From the NCBI GenBank assembly GCA_001770015.1, contig MEQB01000011.1, forward strand, positions 1-64,000: a DNA stretch of 64,000 nt, given 5' to 3'. The position numbers were made by a program, and so were the translations under genes. This DNA is from Bdellovibrionales bacterium RIFOXYC1_FULL_37_79 (GTDB lineage: Bacteria; Bdellovibrionota; Bacteriovoracia; Bacteriovoracales; Bacteriovoracaceae). Below, in pieces: positions 33,714 through 42,815 of the stretch. The first letter of the stretch is position 1, and every line of letters begins with the position of its first letter. The notes beneath the pieces are model-generated. The model worked only from the letters and a program-made list of their open reading frames with translations, was not told the origin of the DNA and searched no databases.

Positions 33714-36457
33714 CCAAGGTTAATGTTATTTAATTCCTCAAGTTTGCCCCCGAGGTGCACTAATCCCTTAGAGCCGTCCAAGGCAACTATCTGTCCATTT
33801 TTAATTTTATCGGTTACATCGGTAAGTCCGACAATGGTGGGTATTCCCATCTCCCTTGCCACTACAGCTGAGTGAGATAAGATAGAGCCTTTTTCAATCA
33901 GTAATCCGCTAATGGATGGAAAGATGGGAACCCAGCCAGGATCAGTTCTCTTGGTGACTAAAATTTCCCCGTTCATTTGACAATTATCCTGGGGAGAAAG
34001 AATCACTCTACATTCTTTTAGTAAAATGCCAGGACAGCATGGTGTTCCTTTTAATACCTCAGGTCCAAGATTAAGTCCTGCCAAGGGGTCAGGGAGTGTT
34101 GGTGTAATTTTGTTTGCCCTGTAATATGGTCCATAGGTGTAAAATCTTTCAGGTGGCTCAGTTCCGTTTTGATAATGATCATATTCCACACATCTTTGAT
34201 TGATTAACTTTTTATAATCAAAGGTAATAGATCTACCTTCAATGGGAGCAATAATTTCTTCCACCGAAAGCATGTATATATCTTTGGGATTGTTGATAAT
34301 TCCAGCCTCACAAAATTTTCTGGAAATTGCATTAAAAATCTGCCTGGAAAGTCCAAAAACTTTGGTGCGGGTAAAACGAAGCTCTTCCCGGTTTCTTACA
34401 GCTTTTTTGGTTTGTTTTACTACCCAGAAAAATATTTTTTTTCTGTTGAAAAAGAATAAAATCTTTTTATTTGGGATCAAGGTTAAACAATGTTTTTCCG
34501 CATTATAGGCTTTTTCCTTTTCCTTTTTTTCTTGAGTTTCTAGATCGATATTTCCCTTGATGAGATAATTTTTGAGCATGGTAAAGATAAAGCGTGGATT
34601 TTCTTTTAAGGAATCTACTTCCAATTTTAGTTCGTTAACGCATCTAAATCCATACACTTCGATGTATTCCTTTAGTTTTTTAGCAAGATCCAGCAACTGT
34701 GGGCCAGGGGATTGATAAATTAACTCATTCGTCAACTCATCTTCGTTGTGATCAAGTATATATTTTTTGATAGTTGGATGAGATAAAATCCAGTTTGATA
34801 GTTTAATCAATTCCTTGGTAGGTTTGGTGCTTTCCAGATCCCCTTGGGCGCACAAAAGATCATTTTGAATGCTTCCAGTTTCGTCAATTTTCCAAGAGAT
34901 GATTAGTTTTTTTAAAACTCCATAGAAAATCATTGTAAAAAAATCATTAACGATGGGGGTTTTCCAATTTCCAAGAAGGTCGCGTTGCAATCTTCGGTAA
35001 ATGTTGACGAGTTCGGTTTCGCTAAGATGGTCAAAGGGCAGCCGGGTTGCCCAGTTTTTGGTGATCTCATAATTTTGATAGAAATTTTTTATAGAGGTAT
35101 CAATTACTATGAATTGTTTGATGATGAGGCAAATGCCTTTGATAAGAGTTGGCAGTTCAATAAAATAGCGTCGGTAAAATGATAATTTTTCTTCTTTTTT
35201 ATCAACGTCCCCGGTATCTTTAACTCCCATCATGGATTCCATGAATTCTCTATTGAAGTTGTAACCCGGAAGTAACTTTAAAGTTTTATACCAATTGGTG
35301 AGGTTGTAATAAATACGGCCGTCAATATTTCCAAGCATGGTAGCAAAAACCGAGCCCATTTCATTTATTCGCTCCATGCTGGTTCCCATCAAGTTATAAA
35401 ATTGACGGTAAACCTGGTCATATGCATAACTTGCAAAGCTAAAGGTAAGTGGGCTGGTCACTCCACTATAGCTTTCAACAATGTTGGAATTATCCCAGAT
35501 CGTTTTTTCAAAGTTGCGATCAATACCCTTAAGGGTGGTGACGGGTCTGGTTTGTAAAACATAGCAAGATTCATTTTCATAGGTCCACTCTATGTCTTGA
35601 GGAATTTTTCCCTGTTCGCTTTCTATTTTTTTTCCAAGTTTGTATAATTCGATAACTTGGTCATCACTTAAACAGGGAATATTTCTTTTTTCTTCGGGAA
35701 CATCGAGAGTTAAGGTTGATTGCTGGGTTTTTTTGTTAAAAGTTATCATTTGGTCTTTTTCAACTATCTCTTTCTTATTGATGGTTGCTATGTTGGATAT
35801 AACCCAGTTATCGCAGTTTAAAACACCAGATACCACTCCTTCTCCAATACCCCAAGTGGCTGATACTATCATTTCGTCTGGATTGTTGGTAAGTGGATTG
35901 GCGGTAAAAAGAACACCGGATACTTCTCCAAAGATCATTTTTTGAATAATAACTGCCATTTTGATATTGAGAAGTTCGAGATTGTTTTGATAACGGTAAC
36001 TCAGCACTCTGGCTGAATAAGAGGAGGCATAACACCCCTTGATCTTATTGAATAAATTGGATTCACCTTTTACATAGAGGAAAGAATCCATCTGGCCTGC
36101 GAATGAAAAATCACTTCCGTCCTCATCTACGGCAGATGAACGGACGGAAAAATAACTATTTTCTAGGTTGAACGACGGTTCGGATTTTATTTTAGATAAA
36201 ATTTTATTTTTAAGCTCGGGTGAAAAATCAGTGGATAGAATAAGTTGTTTTAATTCCTGTTCACTGTTTTCCAATTCTCTTATATTATCAAGGGACCTTT
36301 TTTGGATAATTTCTTTTATTTGGCAAGTAATCTCCTTAGTGAATTCTTCAAAGAGGGTGACATCAAGAATAATAAAAGAGGGAACGTTCAGTCCGATTTT
36401 TTTTAATGCTTCAAGACCCATTGCTTTTCCACCAATTAGTTTTGCTTGATTTTTCAT
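33710..36457 (-). CDS. rifampicin-phosphotransferase-like dikinase (PEP synthase family)
   Basis: A 915-residue protein with the three-part order of rifampicin phosphotransferase. An ATP-binding PPDK_N domain (about 1-320) has LIGGKAMGLEALKKIG, YFSVRSSAVDEDG and VLQTRPVTTL. A long middle substrate-type domain follows (about 330-790), opening with IWDNSNIVESYSGVTSPLT. The swivelling phosphohistidine domain is at the C-terminus, with SILSHSAVVAREMGIPTIVG and His862 as phosphate carrier. The PEP/pyruvate-binding TIM barrel of true PEP synthase is missing. So it should phosphorylate a hydroxyl on a small molecule or lipid using both ATP phosphates. It heads no unit of its own but is read after the AMP-ligase/UbiA gene (18 bp gap). 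Confidence 0.82.
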   Translation of the reverse strand: MKNQAKLIGGKAMGLEALKKIGLNVPSFIILDVTLFEEFTKEITCQIKEIIQKRSLDNIRELENSEQELKQLILSTDFSPELKNKILSKIKSEPSFNLENSYFSVRSSAVDEDGSDFSFAGQMDSFLYVKGESNLFNKIKGCYASSYSARVLSYRYQNNLELLNIKMAVIIQKMIFGEVSGVLFTANPLTNNPDEMIVSATWGIGEGVVSGVLNCDNWVISNIATINKKEIVEKDQMITFNKKTQQSTLTLDVPEEKRNIPCLSDDQVIELYKLGKKIESEQGKIPQDIEWTYENESCYVLQTRPVTTLKGIDRNFEKTIWDNSNIVESYSGVTSPLTFSFASYAYDQVYRQFYNLMGTSMERINEMGSVFATMLGNIDGRIYYNLTNWYKTLKLLPGYNFNREFMESMMGVKDTGDVDKKEEKLSFYRRYFIELPTLIKGICLIIKQFIVIDTSIKNFYQNYEITKNWATRLPFDHLSETELVNIYRRLQRDLLGNWKTPIVNDFFTMIFYGVLKKLIISWKIDETGSIQNDLLCAQGDLESTKPTKELIKLSNWILSHPTIKKYILDHNEDELTNELIYQSPGPQLLDLAKKLKEYIEVYGFRCVNELKLEVDSLKENPRFIFTMLKNYLIKGNIDLETQEKKEKEKAYNAEKHCLTLIPNKKILFFFNRKKIFFWVVKQTKKAVRNREELRFTRTKVFGLSRQIFNAISRKFCEAGIINNPKDIYMLSVEEIIAPIEGRSITFDYKKLINQRCVEYDHYQNGTEPPERFYTYGPYYRANKITPTLPDPLAGLNLGPEVLKGTPCCPGILLKECRVILSPQDNCQMNGEILVTKRTDPGWVPIFPSISGLLIEKGSILSHSAVVAREMGIPTIVGLTDVTDKIKNGQIVALDGSKGLVHLGGKLEELNNINLG

Positions 36458-36475
36458 ATTTGTGATTCCTTCGAA

Positions 36476-38962
36476 TTATTTAAGTAAGGCTAGAATGATG
36501 ATATTAATATGATTTCCCAGAAGACAAATAATCCCCCCTAGTTCGACCAATTTGGAATTTGTGGTGGTTGGATTTTTTATAAATTTAAACAACAATAATG
36601 AGCTTACAAGGAATAAAAGGAAACTGGTAATGTTGTTCCAGGGACTCATGTCAAATATTTTATAAAAGATCGTAGAGATTATAAAAATTAAAAAGTAACT
36701 GCTGGTTAAAATCATGGCGGTCTTTGGGATACCCCAGGTCTTGGTATAGCTGTCGGCGTGTTTATGTTCGCGTTCTTTTGACCATGTTTTTCTTGAAATT
36801 TCATAGGAAAAAGATAGTAGGGCAATAAAAAGAAATGATAACCAGATTTTAATATTAAATAGGAAATAGGGGGTTCCGGTTTGCAGGGATGAACTGACCG
36901 CATAACTGATCATGATAGGCAATATGGCCTGATGAGAAAGCAAATAAAGGGTTATTGATTTTTTCAGTCTTTCAGAGATAAAAAATTCTTTAAACATTAA
37001 AAAGGAGTAGGCGAAGACCGCACTCCACCAAAATAATTGTTCTATGGAAGAAATCAAATTCAATATAATTTGGATTAAAATGATTCCAATTAGTAATTTT
37101 CCAAGGTCTTTAAGCGTTACCACCCCTCTGGAAAGCAGCCTTTCCGGATGAGCATCACAATCATCCTTGTAATCTTTGAATTCATCAAAAAGACGAATAT
37201 GGAAAAAGACAAAAAAGAGTGTCATCAATCCCCAAAGCATGGGTGCGCTAAAAATATGGTCAATCTTATCATAGTAACTCAGTTGCCCCAAATAGAAACT
37301 GCTCAGAGAAAAACAGGTTACAAAAAGTAAAATGGCAACCAGAGGAAAACGTTCATTGGTATAGCAAAGAATTCGTTTAAAAAAATTTTCATTTTTAAGT
37401 TGTTCAATCTGGTCATTACTGTACATTTTTAATACCTCACTATAATCAATTTTACTATTATGTCGTTTGTCGACAGGAATTGTGTTGGCAAAAATAATTT
37501 TGGATGGGTGAATATCAAGTTCATGCAATTTATTTTCAATTTTTAAGCGGGTGTTATCGTTATGCATTCCCGGTTTTACAGAGACTAAAAGGGCGGTGGT
37601 CTTTTTATCTGAATCAAGCTGGAAGTAGGCGCATTTGATTATTTCTTCCAGGTTATTGATGATCGGTTCCACTTGCAAAGGAAAATGAATTTGATCGTTT
37701 TCGTTAATGATAGCATTGACTCTTCCAAGCATAAAAAGCTGACCGGATTTGTTTTGATAGCCAAGATCTCCGGTACGATGCCAGATGTTGCCTTGGTCAT
37801 CGATATATTTATTTTCCCTAAAGGCTTCCTCGTTCTGGTAATATTTTTTTCCAACAAATGGTCCGGTTAAAATAATTTCGCCAGTCTCTCCCACAGGTAG
37901 GGAAGATATGTCGGTCAGGTTATGGCGGGAGAATTTGATTATACGGGCGTTAATTTTTTCAACGGGAATACCCAGGGTGATTCCTTTTCCTTGAAGAGTG
38001 ATGTTTTGTGTATCCATTAAAACTTTGTCAGATGAAAGAAGAGCGATGGGTTCAGCCTCGGTTGATCCATAAACCAGATATAAGCTGGCGTTAGGCATGA
38101 GTTTTTCTAAAAATGAAAAGAGCCATGGGTTGACTGGGCCGCCACCGGTAAAAAATTTTTTCATGGAAGGGAGAGTAACTGAATGTTTGGAGGCATAATC
38201 GGTTAATGGTTCTATCAAAGCAGGAGAACAGGTCATGCTGGTTACTTTATGGGTGTTGATTTGGTTAATTACTTTGGAGGGGGAAAATGCAGAGATTTTT
38301 CGAAGATCAGCATCGATGATGACGCTGGTAATGCCGCTACCTAGATTGCCAAGTACAAAAACTGGAAACATGGCAAGATCGATGTCACTAGCTTCGTGAA
38401 AATAATATTCTTCATGGGCACGGTGTTGTGCTTGTAAAAAACCATGAGTTCGATCACACCCTTTGGGGTTATTGGTGGAACCGGTGGTGAAAGTGATGAG
38501 AGCCGAATCCTCTGGATTCATTTCTTCGCAAATAATATCAATATTAGAATTCAAATTGGCTTTTGAAATTAGTGTATCCAGAATAATTTTGTTTTTAATT
38601 CTAAATATTTCGTTTGCCTTTAACATGAGTATAACGGCTTTTCTGATATAAATGAGGAAATCTGGACGGACTTTTTTGAGACAATTATTTATATAATCCT
38701 TTGAAGCCCAAGGGTCAATAAAGACAGCTATGGCACCCATATGAAATAGGGCGGTGATGAGAACATAAAGATCAATTTTGACAGGAATTAAAAGAAAGAC
38801 ACGATCGCCTCTTTTAACTCCCATGGCCTTAAGGGCGGTTACCGTCTGATTGATTCTTTTATTAAAATCGCCAAAAGAGATGGAGGTCCCATCCGGTTCG
38901 ATAATAGCGGTTTTTTCTGGAAATTTTCTAAATGTTTGTAGGGCATTGGTCACCAAATTCAT
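36476..38962 (-). CDS. OleC-like acyl-adenylating enzyme fused to UbiA-like membrane domain
   Basis: An 828-residue fusion. Residues 1-~540 are an ANL-family enzyme with ITFTTGSTNNPKGCDRTHG (phosphate loop), YGSTEAEP, and WHRTGDLGYQNKSGQLFMLGR. The stretch around FLQAQHRAHEEYY and MFPVFVLGNLGSG is close to OleC, the beta-lactone synthetase of olefin biosynthesis. Residues ~550-828 hold about eight hydrophobic helices and the motif FDEFKDYKDDCDAHPERLLSRG, a UbiA-superfamily Asp-rich site. So one polypeptide may activate an acyl group and join it to, or move it onto, a membrane substrate. It is followed by the dikinase and overlaps the GNAT gene by 4 bp. Confidence 0.82.
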   Translation of the reverse strand: MNLVTNALQTFRKFPEKTAIIEPDGTSISFGDFNKRINQTVTALKAMGVKRGDRVFLLIPVKIDLYVLITALFHMGAIAVFIDPWASKDYINNCLKKVRPDFLIYIRKAVILMLKANEIFRIKNKIILDTLISKANLNSNIDIICEEMNPEDSALITFTTGSTNNPKGCDRTHGFLQAQHRAHEEYYFHEASDIDLAMFPVFVLGNLGSGITSVIIDADLRKISAFSPSKVINQINTHKVTSMTCSPALIEPLTDYASKHSVTLPSMKKFFTGGGPVNPWLFSFLEKLMPNASLYLVYGSTEAEPIALLSSDKVLMDTQNITLQGKGITLGIPVEKINARIIKFSRHNLTDISSLPVGETGEIILTGPFVGKKYYQNEEAFRENKYIDDQGNIWHRTGDLGYQNKSGQLFMLGRVNAIINENDQIHFPLQVEPIINNLEEIIKCAYFQLDSDKKTTALLVSVKPGMHNDNTRLKIENKLHELDIHPSKIIFANTIPVDKRHNSKIDYSEVLKMYSNDQIEQLKNENFFKRILCYTNERFPLVAILLFVTCFSLSSFYLGQLSYYDKIDHIFSAPMLWGLMTLFFVFFHIRLFDEFKDYKDDCDAHPERLLSRGVVTLKDLGKLLIGIILIQIILNLISSIEQLFWWSAVFAYSFLMFKEFFISERLKKSITLYLLSHQAILPIMISYAVSSSLQTGTPYFLFNIKIWLSFLFIALLSFSYEISRKTWSKEREHKHADSYTKTWGIPKTAMILTSSYFLIFIISTIFYKIFDMSPWNNITSFLLFLVSSLLLFKFIKNPTTTNSKLVELGGIICLLGNHINIIILALLK

Positions 38963-40077
38963 TGCAGTTCCTTGTGAAGAAGTTCGTAAACTCCGAAATT
39001 TTCTGCACTAGTAGAATAATTCCCTGAAGGGTTATCTGCAATAAAAAGAGCATGAATTGCTTCCTTATAATTTGCTTGGAGTGCGTAATTATGGGTCCAA
39101 TACATAAGGGCCTTTCCTAGGCCAATATTGCGATAATCCGGATGAACTGCCATGGTCTTGACCAAAAGACGATCTATTTTTCTTTTTTTAATTAAAAAAA
39201 TAAGTTTTGTCAGAAGGTTTTGTCTTCCTTTCATAGCTTTTAACACATCAATGTAGTCGGGCATACAAAATAAAAAACCAATTAGATTGTTGTTTTTTTC
39301 TGCCAGACAAAAATAACGGGGATCAATTAAGGTTTTACCCTCATAGTACATTGTATAAAACTCATCATAGGAAATAGGTGTGTAGAGAAAATTTTCGTGA
39401 AAGGAAATTTTACAAAAATCGTATAGTTTTTTGATCTCTTGATCAAAATTATTAAGTGATAATGGACGAAGTATGATCCCTGCTTTAATGACATTTAAAA
39501 ATGCGGGAGTATTTTTTAAAACGAGATTTTGCATCTCTGGGTGAGTGAGTTTTCTTGAAAGATAGCTTCGTAGTATTTGATAACCAAAATTTTTATAAAA
39601 CACTGGATAATAAGCCGGATTGTAAGGCTCAAAAAGGTAGCTTGGGTGATTAAAATTAAATGTTTTAAAGCGATAGGTATGCCATGTGGTAAAATTGATG
39701 GGAGCAATTATTCGTTTAATTTTATGGTTATTTTTGAAATAATTTTCAACAATTTCCATTAATGTTTTAAAACATGCTTCATCGTTAACACATTCAAAAA
39801 AGCCAATTAGGAGCGTTTGGGTATTATCCAAATTGATGTCGGGATGAATAACGCCAATTGCTCGTGCCGCAGGTGAACCATTCATATAAAGTAAAAATTT
39901 TTTATGGGTTATTTTTTTATAAATAGGGTAATTGGACTTTAAATATTTTGATTCATTGTCTTTAAATGAGATCAGGCGATTTGGATCATTTTGATAAATG
40001 ATGGAAGGTAATTTCAAAAATATCTCAATTTTGTCCTCATCAAACTCAAAAATGTCATGTCTGTAAATTCTATTCAT
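38959..40077 (-). CDS. GNAT-family acyltransferase-like protein
   Basis: A 372-residue protein of the long GNAT type with an N-terminal half of its own (KLPSIIYQNDPNRLISFKDN, then ARAIGVIHP) and a C-terminal acyl-CoA-binding part, LLVKTMAVHPDYRNIGLGKALM, where the RNIGLGKA loop is motif A. Proteins of this kind are often annotated as GTP or lipid-linked acyltransferases with unknown substrate. It is the first gene of a three-gene unit with the OleC-UbiA fusion (4 bp overlap) and the dikinase, and it is divergent from the ABC exporter operon. Confidence 0.72.
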   Translation of the reverse strand: MNRIYRHDIFEFDEDKIEIFLKLPSIIYQNDPNRLISFKDNESKYLKSNYPIYKKITHKKFLLYMNGSPAARAIGVIHPDINLDNTQTLLIGFFECVNDEACFKTLMEIVENYFKNNHKIKRIIAPINFTTWHTYRFKTFNFNHPSYLFEPYNPAYYPVFYKNFGYQILRSYLSRKLTHPEMQNLVLKNTPAFLNVIKAGIILRPLSLNNFDQEIKKLYDFCKISFHENFLYTPISYDEFYTMYYEGKTLIDPRYFCLAEKNNNLIGFLFCMPDYIDVLKAMKGRQNLLTKLIFLIKKRKIDRLLVKTMAVHPDYRNIGLGKALMYWTHNYALQANYKEAIHALFIADNPSGNYSTSAENFGVYELLHKELQ

Positions 40078-40178
40078 GGTAATCTTTTTTGTAGCCGCAC
40101 CTTTTTTTGTCTATTAAACTGACTATTATACGAAGACGTATAGATGTCTATAAGTTTGAAAATTTTGCCGGATATTCT

Positions 40179-40856
40179 ATGGAATCAAAAAATCTCTATC
40201 ATTGCGAAAATTTAGAATTTAACTATTTTTCTGGTACTCAAATCATACCAGCACTTAGAGGAGTATCTACCGAGGTTAACCTTGGTGATTTTGTGTGCTT
40301 GAGCGGTCCGAGCGGATCAGGCAAGTCAACTCTTTTGAATTTACTTGGAATGATTGAACCTGTTCAAAAGGGTGTGATGACTTTTAAGAATTTAAGGATA
40401 AGCGAACTTTCTGAAGCACAAAAGAATCATTTAAGACGTCATGAACTTGGTTTTATTTTTCAATTTTTTCATCTTATGCCAACTCTTTCAGCATATGAAA
40501 ATGTGGAATTTTTTCTTTTGAGACAGGGTATAACCAAATTGGAACGCGAACAAAGAGTTAAACAGGCATTGGAGTCAGTGGGGATATGGGATTTTAGAGG
40601 TCAAAAACCGCTGGAGCTCAGCGGTGGCCAAAGACAAAGGGTTGCTCTGGCTCGAGCCCTGGCAAAAAAACCCTCCGTCATTATTGCTGACGAACCAACC
40701 GCCAGTTTGGATCAAAAAACCGGACGAGAAGTGGTGGATATACTTCTTGAGCTTAATCAAAAACAAGGCGTCACCATAGTACTTGCTAGTCACGACCCCA
40801 TGGTAATAGAGAGATCCCCTAGAAAACTTTCACTTAGAGATGGGAAGCTTACCTGA
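40179..40856 (+). CDS. ABC transporter ATP-binding protein (LolD/MacB type)
   Basis: I prefer ATG 40179 (ESKNLYHCENLEFNYF), since the 24 residues from an earlier TTG do not look like the family. The 225-residue ATPase has Walker A GPSGSGKST, the Q-loop FQFFHLMPTLSAYENV, signature LSGGQRQRVALARAL, Walker B VIIADEPTASLD and H-loop LASHDP. FHLMPTLSAYENVE is typical of the LolD/MacB/FtsE group, which serve FtsX-type permeases. It powers export or extraction from the inner membrane with the permease encoded next. Confidence 0.88.
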   Translation: MESKNLYHCENLEFNYFSGTQIIPALRGVSTEVNLGDFVCLSGPSGSGKSTLLNLLGMIEPVQKGVMTFKNLRISELSEAQKNHLRRHELGFIFQFFHLMPTLSAYENVEFFLLRQGITKLEREQRVKQALESVGIWDFRGQKPLELSGGQRQRVALARALAKKPSVIIADEPTASLDQKTGREVVDILLELNQKQGVTIVLASHDPMVIERSPRKLSLRDGKLT

Positions 40857-40882
40857 TTAGGTCAAGATTTACAGGAGTTTGA

Positions 40883-42091
40883 ATGAAACTGATTATCATT
40901 GCATATAAAAATTTACTTAGAAATACTCGAAGGACATTTACCATTCTGCTTACCATTACTTGTGGTATGGGCGCACTTTTTCTTTATCATGGTTTTAACT
41001 CGGGGATAATGAATCAATATAAGTTTAATTGTATTCGTTCCCGTTATGGACATGGCCAGATCAATCTAAAAAATTACCTGGATCAAACTTATGAGAAACC
41101 TTGGGAGCATTGGATAGAGAATTACTCCGAAGTTGAGAGTTTTCTTAAAGAACAACCAGAAGTCAAACATGTTTTTCCACGTCTTCAATTTTTTGCACTT
41201 TTGACTAACGGAAAAATTAACGTCTCGGGAAGAGGCCAGGGCATTGATGGGGTTGAAGAAGATAAATTTTTTACTGCTATGAATGTAGAAGAAGGAAAAA
41301 ATTTAAGCAATGAAGCAGACGGTATTATCCTTGGCAAAGGACTGGCTAGAACTCTTAATGTAGGTATCGGAGACAATGTAACGGTACTTGCCAATACTGT
41401 TTACGGAAGTTTAAATGGAGTTGATTTGCAAGTAGTTGGTATTTTTCATACAGGTGCCAAGGATTTTGACGACGTGGTTTTTAGATTACAACTTAAACAG
41501 GCCCAAATTCTTTTAGATACCAACAAAGTTGAAAGTGTATCCCTTGGTCTTTATAAGGATGAAAATTGGCAAACAGTTTCAACCCTGATCTCTAATCGGT
41601 TTAAAAATCTGGAGAGTATCCCTTTTGAAATTCTTGATAAGGTATATTACAAGCATGCGGTAGATTTTTTAAAAGCCCAGTTTGATGCCATAAAAATGAT
41701 TATCCTTGTAATCATTATCCTTGGAATTTTCAATACCATTTCAACCGCAGTGCTGGAGAGAAAACAAGAGATTGGAAATCTTAGGGCGAACGGAGAGTCA
41801 GTGGCTGATGTTATGAAACTTTTCTCTTTAGAAGGACTACTTATGGGGATAATCGGAAGCTTGCTGGGTTTATTCGCTGCTTGGCTTTTGAATAATACGA
41901 TCCTTATGAATGGAATTTTGATGCCTCCAAGTCCTGGTATCACTAGACAATTTCATGTTTTTGTCGAACTGCAACCTGGTTATTCGCTGGTGACGTTTGC
42001 TCTTGGATTAGTCACCTCATTTATTGCTACTTTTTTAGCGACATTAAAAGTGGTAAGAAGACCTATTGGGGAATTACTTCGTTCTCACTAA
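40883..42091 (+). CDS. FtsX/MacB-type ABC permease
   Basis: A 402-residue permease with one N-terminal helix (TFTILLTITCGMGALFLYHGF), a large periplasmic MacB-PCD-type domain (about 40-260, with VEEGKNLSNEADGIILGKGLA), and three C-terminal helices from about 280 (IKMIILVIIILGIFNTIST, LEGLLMGIIGSLLGLFAAWL, LVTFALGLVTSFIATFLA). This is the four-helix layout of LolC/E and MacB. With the ATPase before and the LolA-like carrier after it, lipid or lipoprotein extraction from the inner membrane is the most likely role. Confidence 0.85.
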   Translation: MKLIIIAYKNLLRNTRRTFTILLTITCGMGALFLYHGFNSGIMNQYKFNCIRSRYGHGQINLKNYLDQTYEKPWEHWIENYSEVESFLKEQPEVKHVFPRLQFFALLTNGKINVSGRGQGIDGVEEDKFFTAMNVEEGKNLSNEADGIILGKGLARTLNVGIGDNVTVLANTVYGSLNGVDLQVVGIFHTGAKDFDDVVFRLQLKQAQILLDTNKVESVSLGLYKDENWQTVSTLISNRFKNLESIPFEILDKVYYKHAVDFLKAQFDAIKMIILVIIILGIFNTISTAVLERKQEIGNLRANGESVADVMKLFSLEGLLMGIIGSLLGLFAAWLLNNTILMNGILMPPSPGITRQFHVFVELQPGYSLVTFALGLVTSFIATFLATLKVVRRPIGELLRSH

Positions 42092-42108
42092 GATATTAAG
42101 GAGATATT

Positions 42109-42810
42109 ATGCGACGGTTGGTTTATTTAATAGTATGTCTTCAAGTTTTTTTTGCAAACGCAAAAGAAATAGATGTTAATTTCATCTTAGAGAAGTCGGA
42201 TGCCATCCGCAATCCATCTGATTCATTTTTTATGGAAGTGAGGGTTGAAAGTAAAGAGGAGAGTGAAGAAAGCCTGTTTGAAGTTTACACCAAAGGCAGA
42301 GACAAGACTTTGATTAAAACCATAATGCCAACTATGAATAGAGGGAGAAATCTTTTAATGCTTGAAGAAAATATGTGGGTCTATGTTCCTAACCTCAAGA
42401 GAGCGGTGCGGGTTTCTCTTTCTCAAAAGTTAACCGGTCAAGCCGCCAATGGTGATATCAGCCGGATGAGGTGGGCCAGTGATTATGAACCAAAACTGAT
42501 TGGTCAAGATAAACAAAGTTGGAATCTTTTTTTAACTGCAAAGAAAAAAGGATTAACCTATGATAAAATCCGCATATGGGTAAAGAAGAAAAACTTTCAT
42601 CCAATTAAAGCGGAATATCTAACCGTAAATGAGAAGATTTTAAAGACTGCTTGGTTTGATGGATATAGAGAAATTGCCGGGGGTGTGAGACCAACCAAAA
42701 TTCAAATTGAATCTGCCTTGAACAAGAAAGACACGAGCCTTATAGAAATTAAAAAAATGGAAGTGAAAAGCTTTCCTGAATCCAATTTTCAAAAAGATAA
42801 TCTTCAATAA
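42109..42810 (+). CDS. LolA-like periplasmic lipid/lipoprotein carrier
   Basis: A 233-residue exported protein (RRLVYLIVCLQVFFANA) of the LolA_like family annotated as outer membrane lipoprotein-sorting protein. It has the single-domain half-barrel order with YTKGRDKTLIKTIMPTMNRGRNLLMLEENMWVY broken across two segments, LTGQAANGDISRM, then KIRIWVKKKNFHPIKAEYLT and GVRPTKIQIE. Such proteins often sit beside RND or ABC exporters and are thought to carry hydrophobic cargo across the periplasm. The gene lies 17 bp after the permease and 5 bp before a beta-barrel gene. Confidence 0.82.
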   Translation: MRRLVYLIVCLQVFFANAKEIDVNFILEKSDAIRNPSDSFFMEVRVESKEESEESLFEVYTKGRDKTLIKTIMPTMNRGRNLLMLEENMWVYVPNLKRAVRVSLSQKLTGQAANGDISRMRWASDYEPKLIGQDKQSWNLFLTAKKKGLTYDKIRIWVKKKNFHPIKAEYLTVNEKILKTAWFDGYREIAGGVRPTKIQIESALNKKDTSLIEIKKMEVKSFPESNFQKDNLQ

Positions 42811-42815
42811 AAACG

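Noticed and set aside
33710-36457. Phosphonate lipid pathway starting from a PEP enzyme
   Set aside because: The dikinase lacks the PEP-binding barrel and no PEP mutase or phosphonopyruvate decarboxylase is in the window.
36476-38962. Classical OleABCD olefin biosynthesis
   Set aside because: No thiolase-like OleA or OleB hydrolase is present; only the ANL half resembles OleC.
40107-40178. 24 extra N-terminal residues on the ABC ATPase
   Set aside because: They need a TTG start, have no family similarity, and occupy the divergent promoter region.
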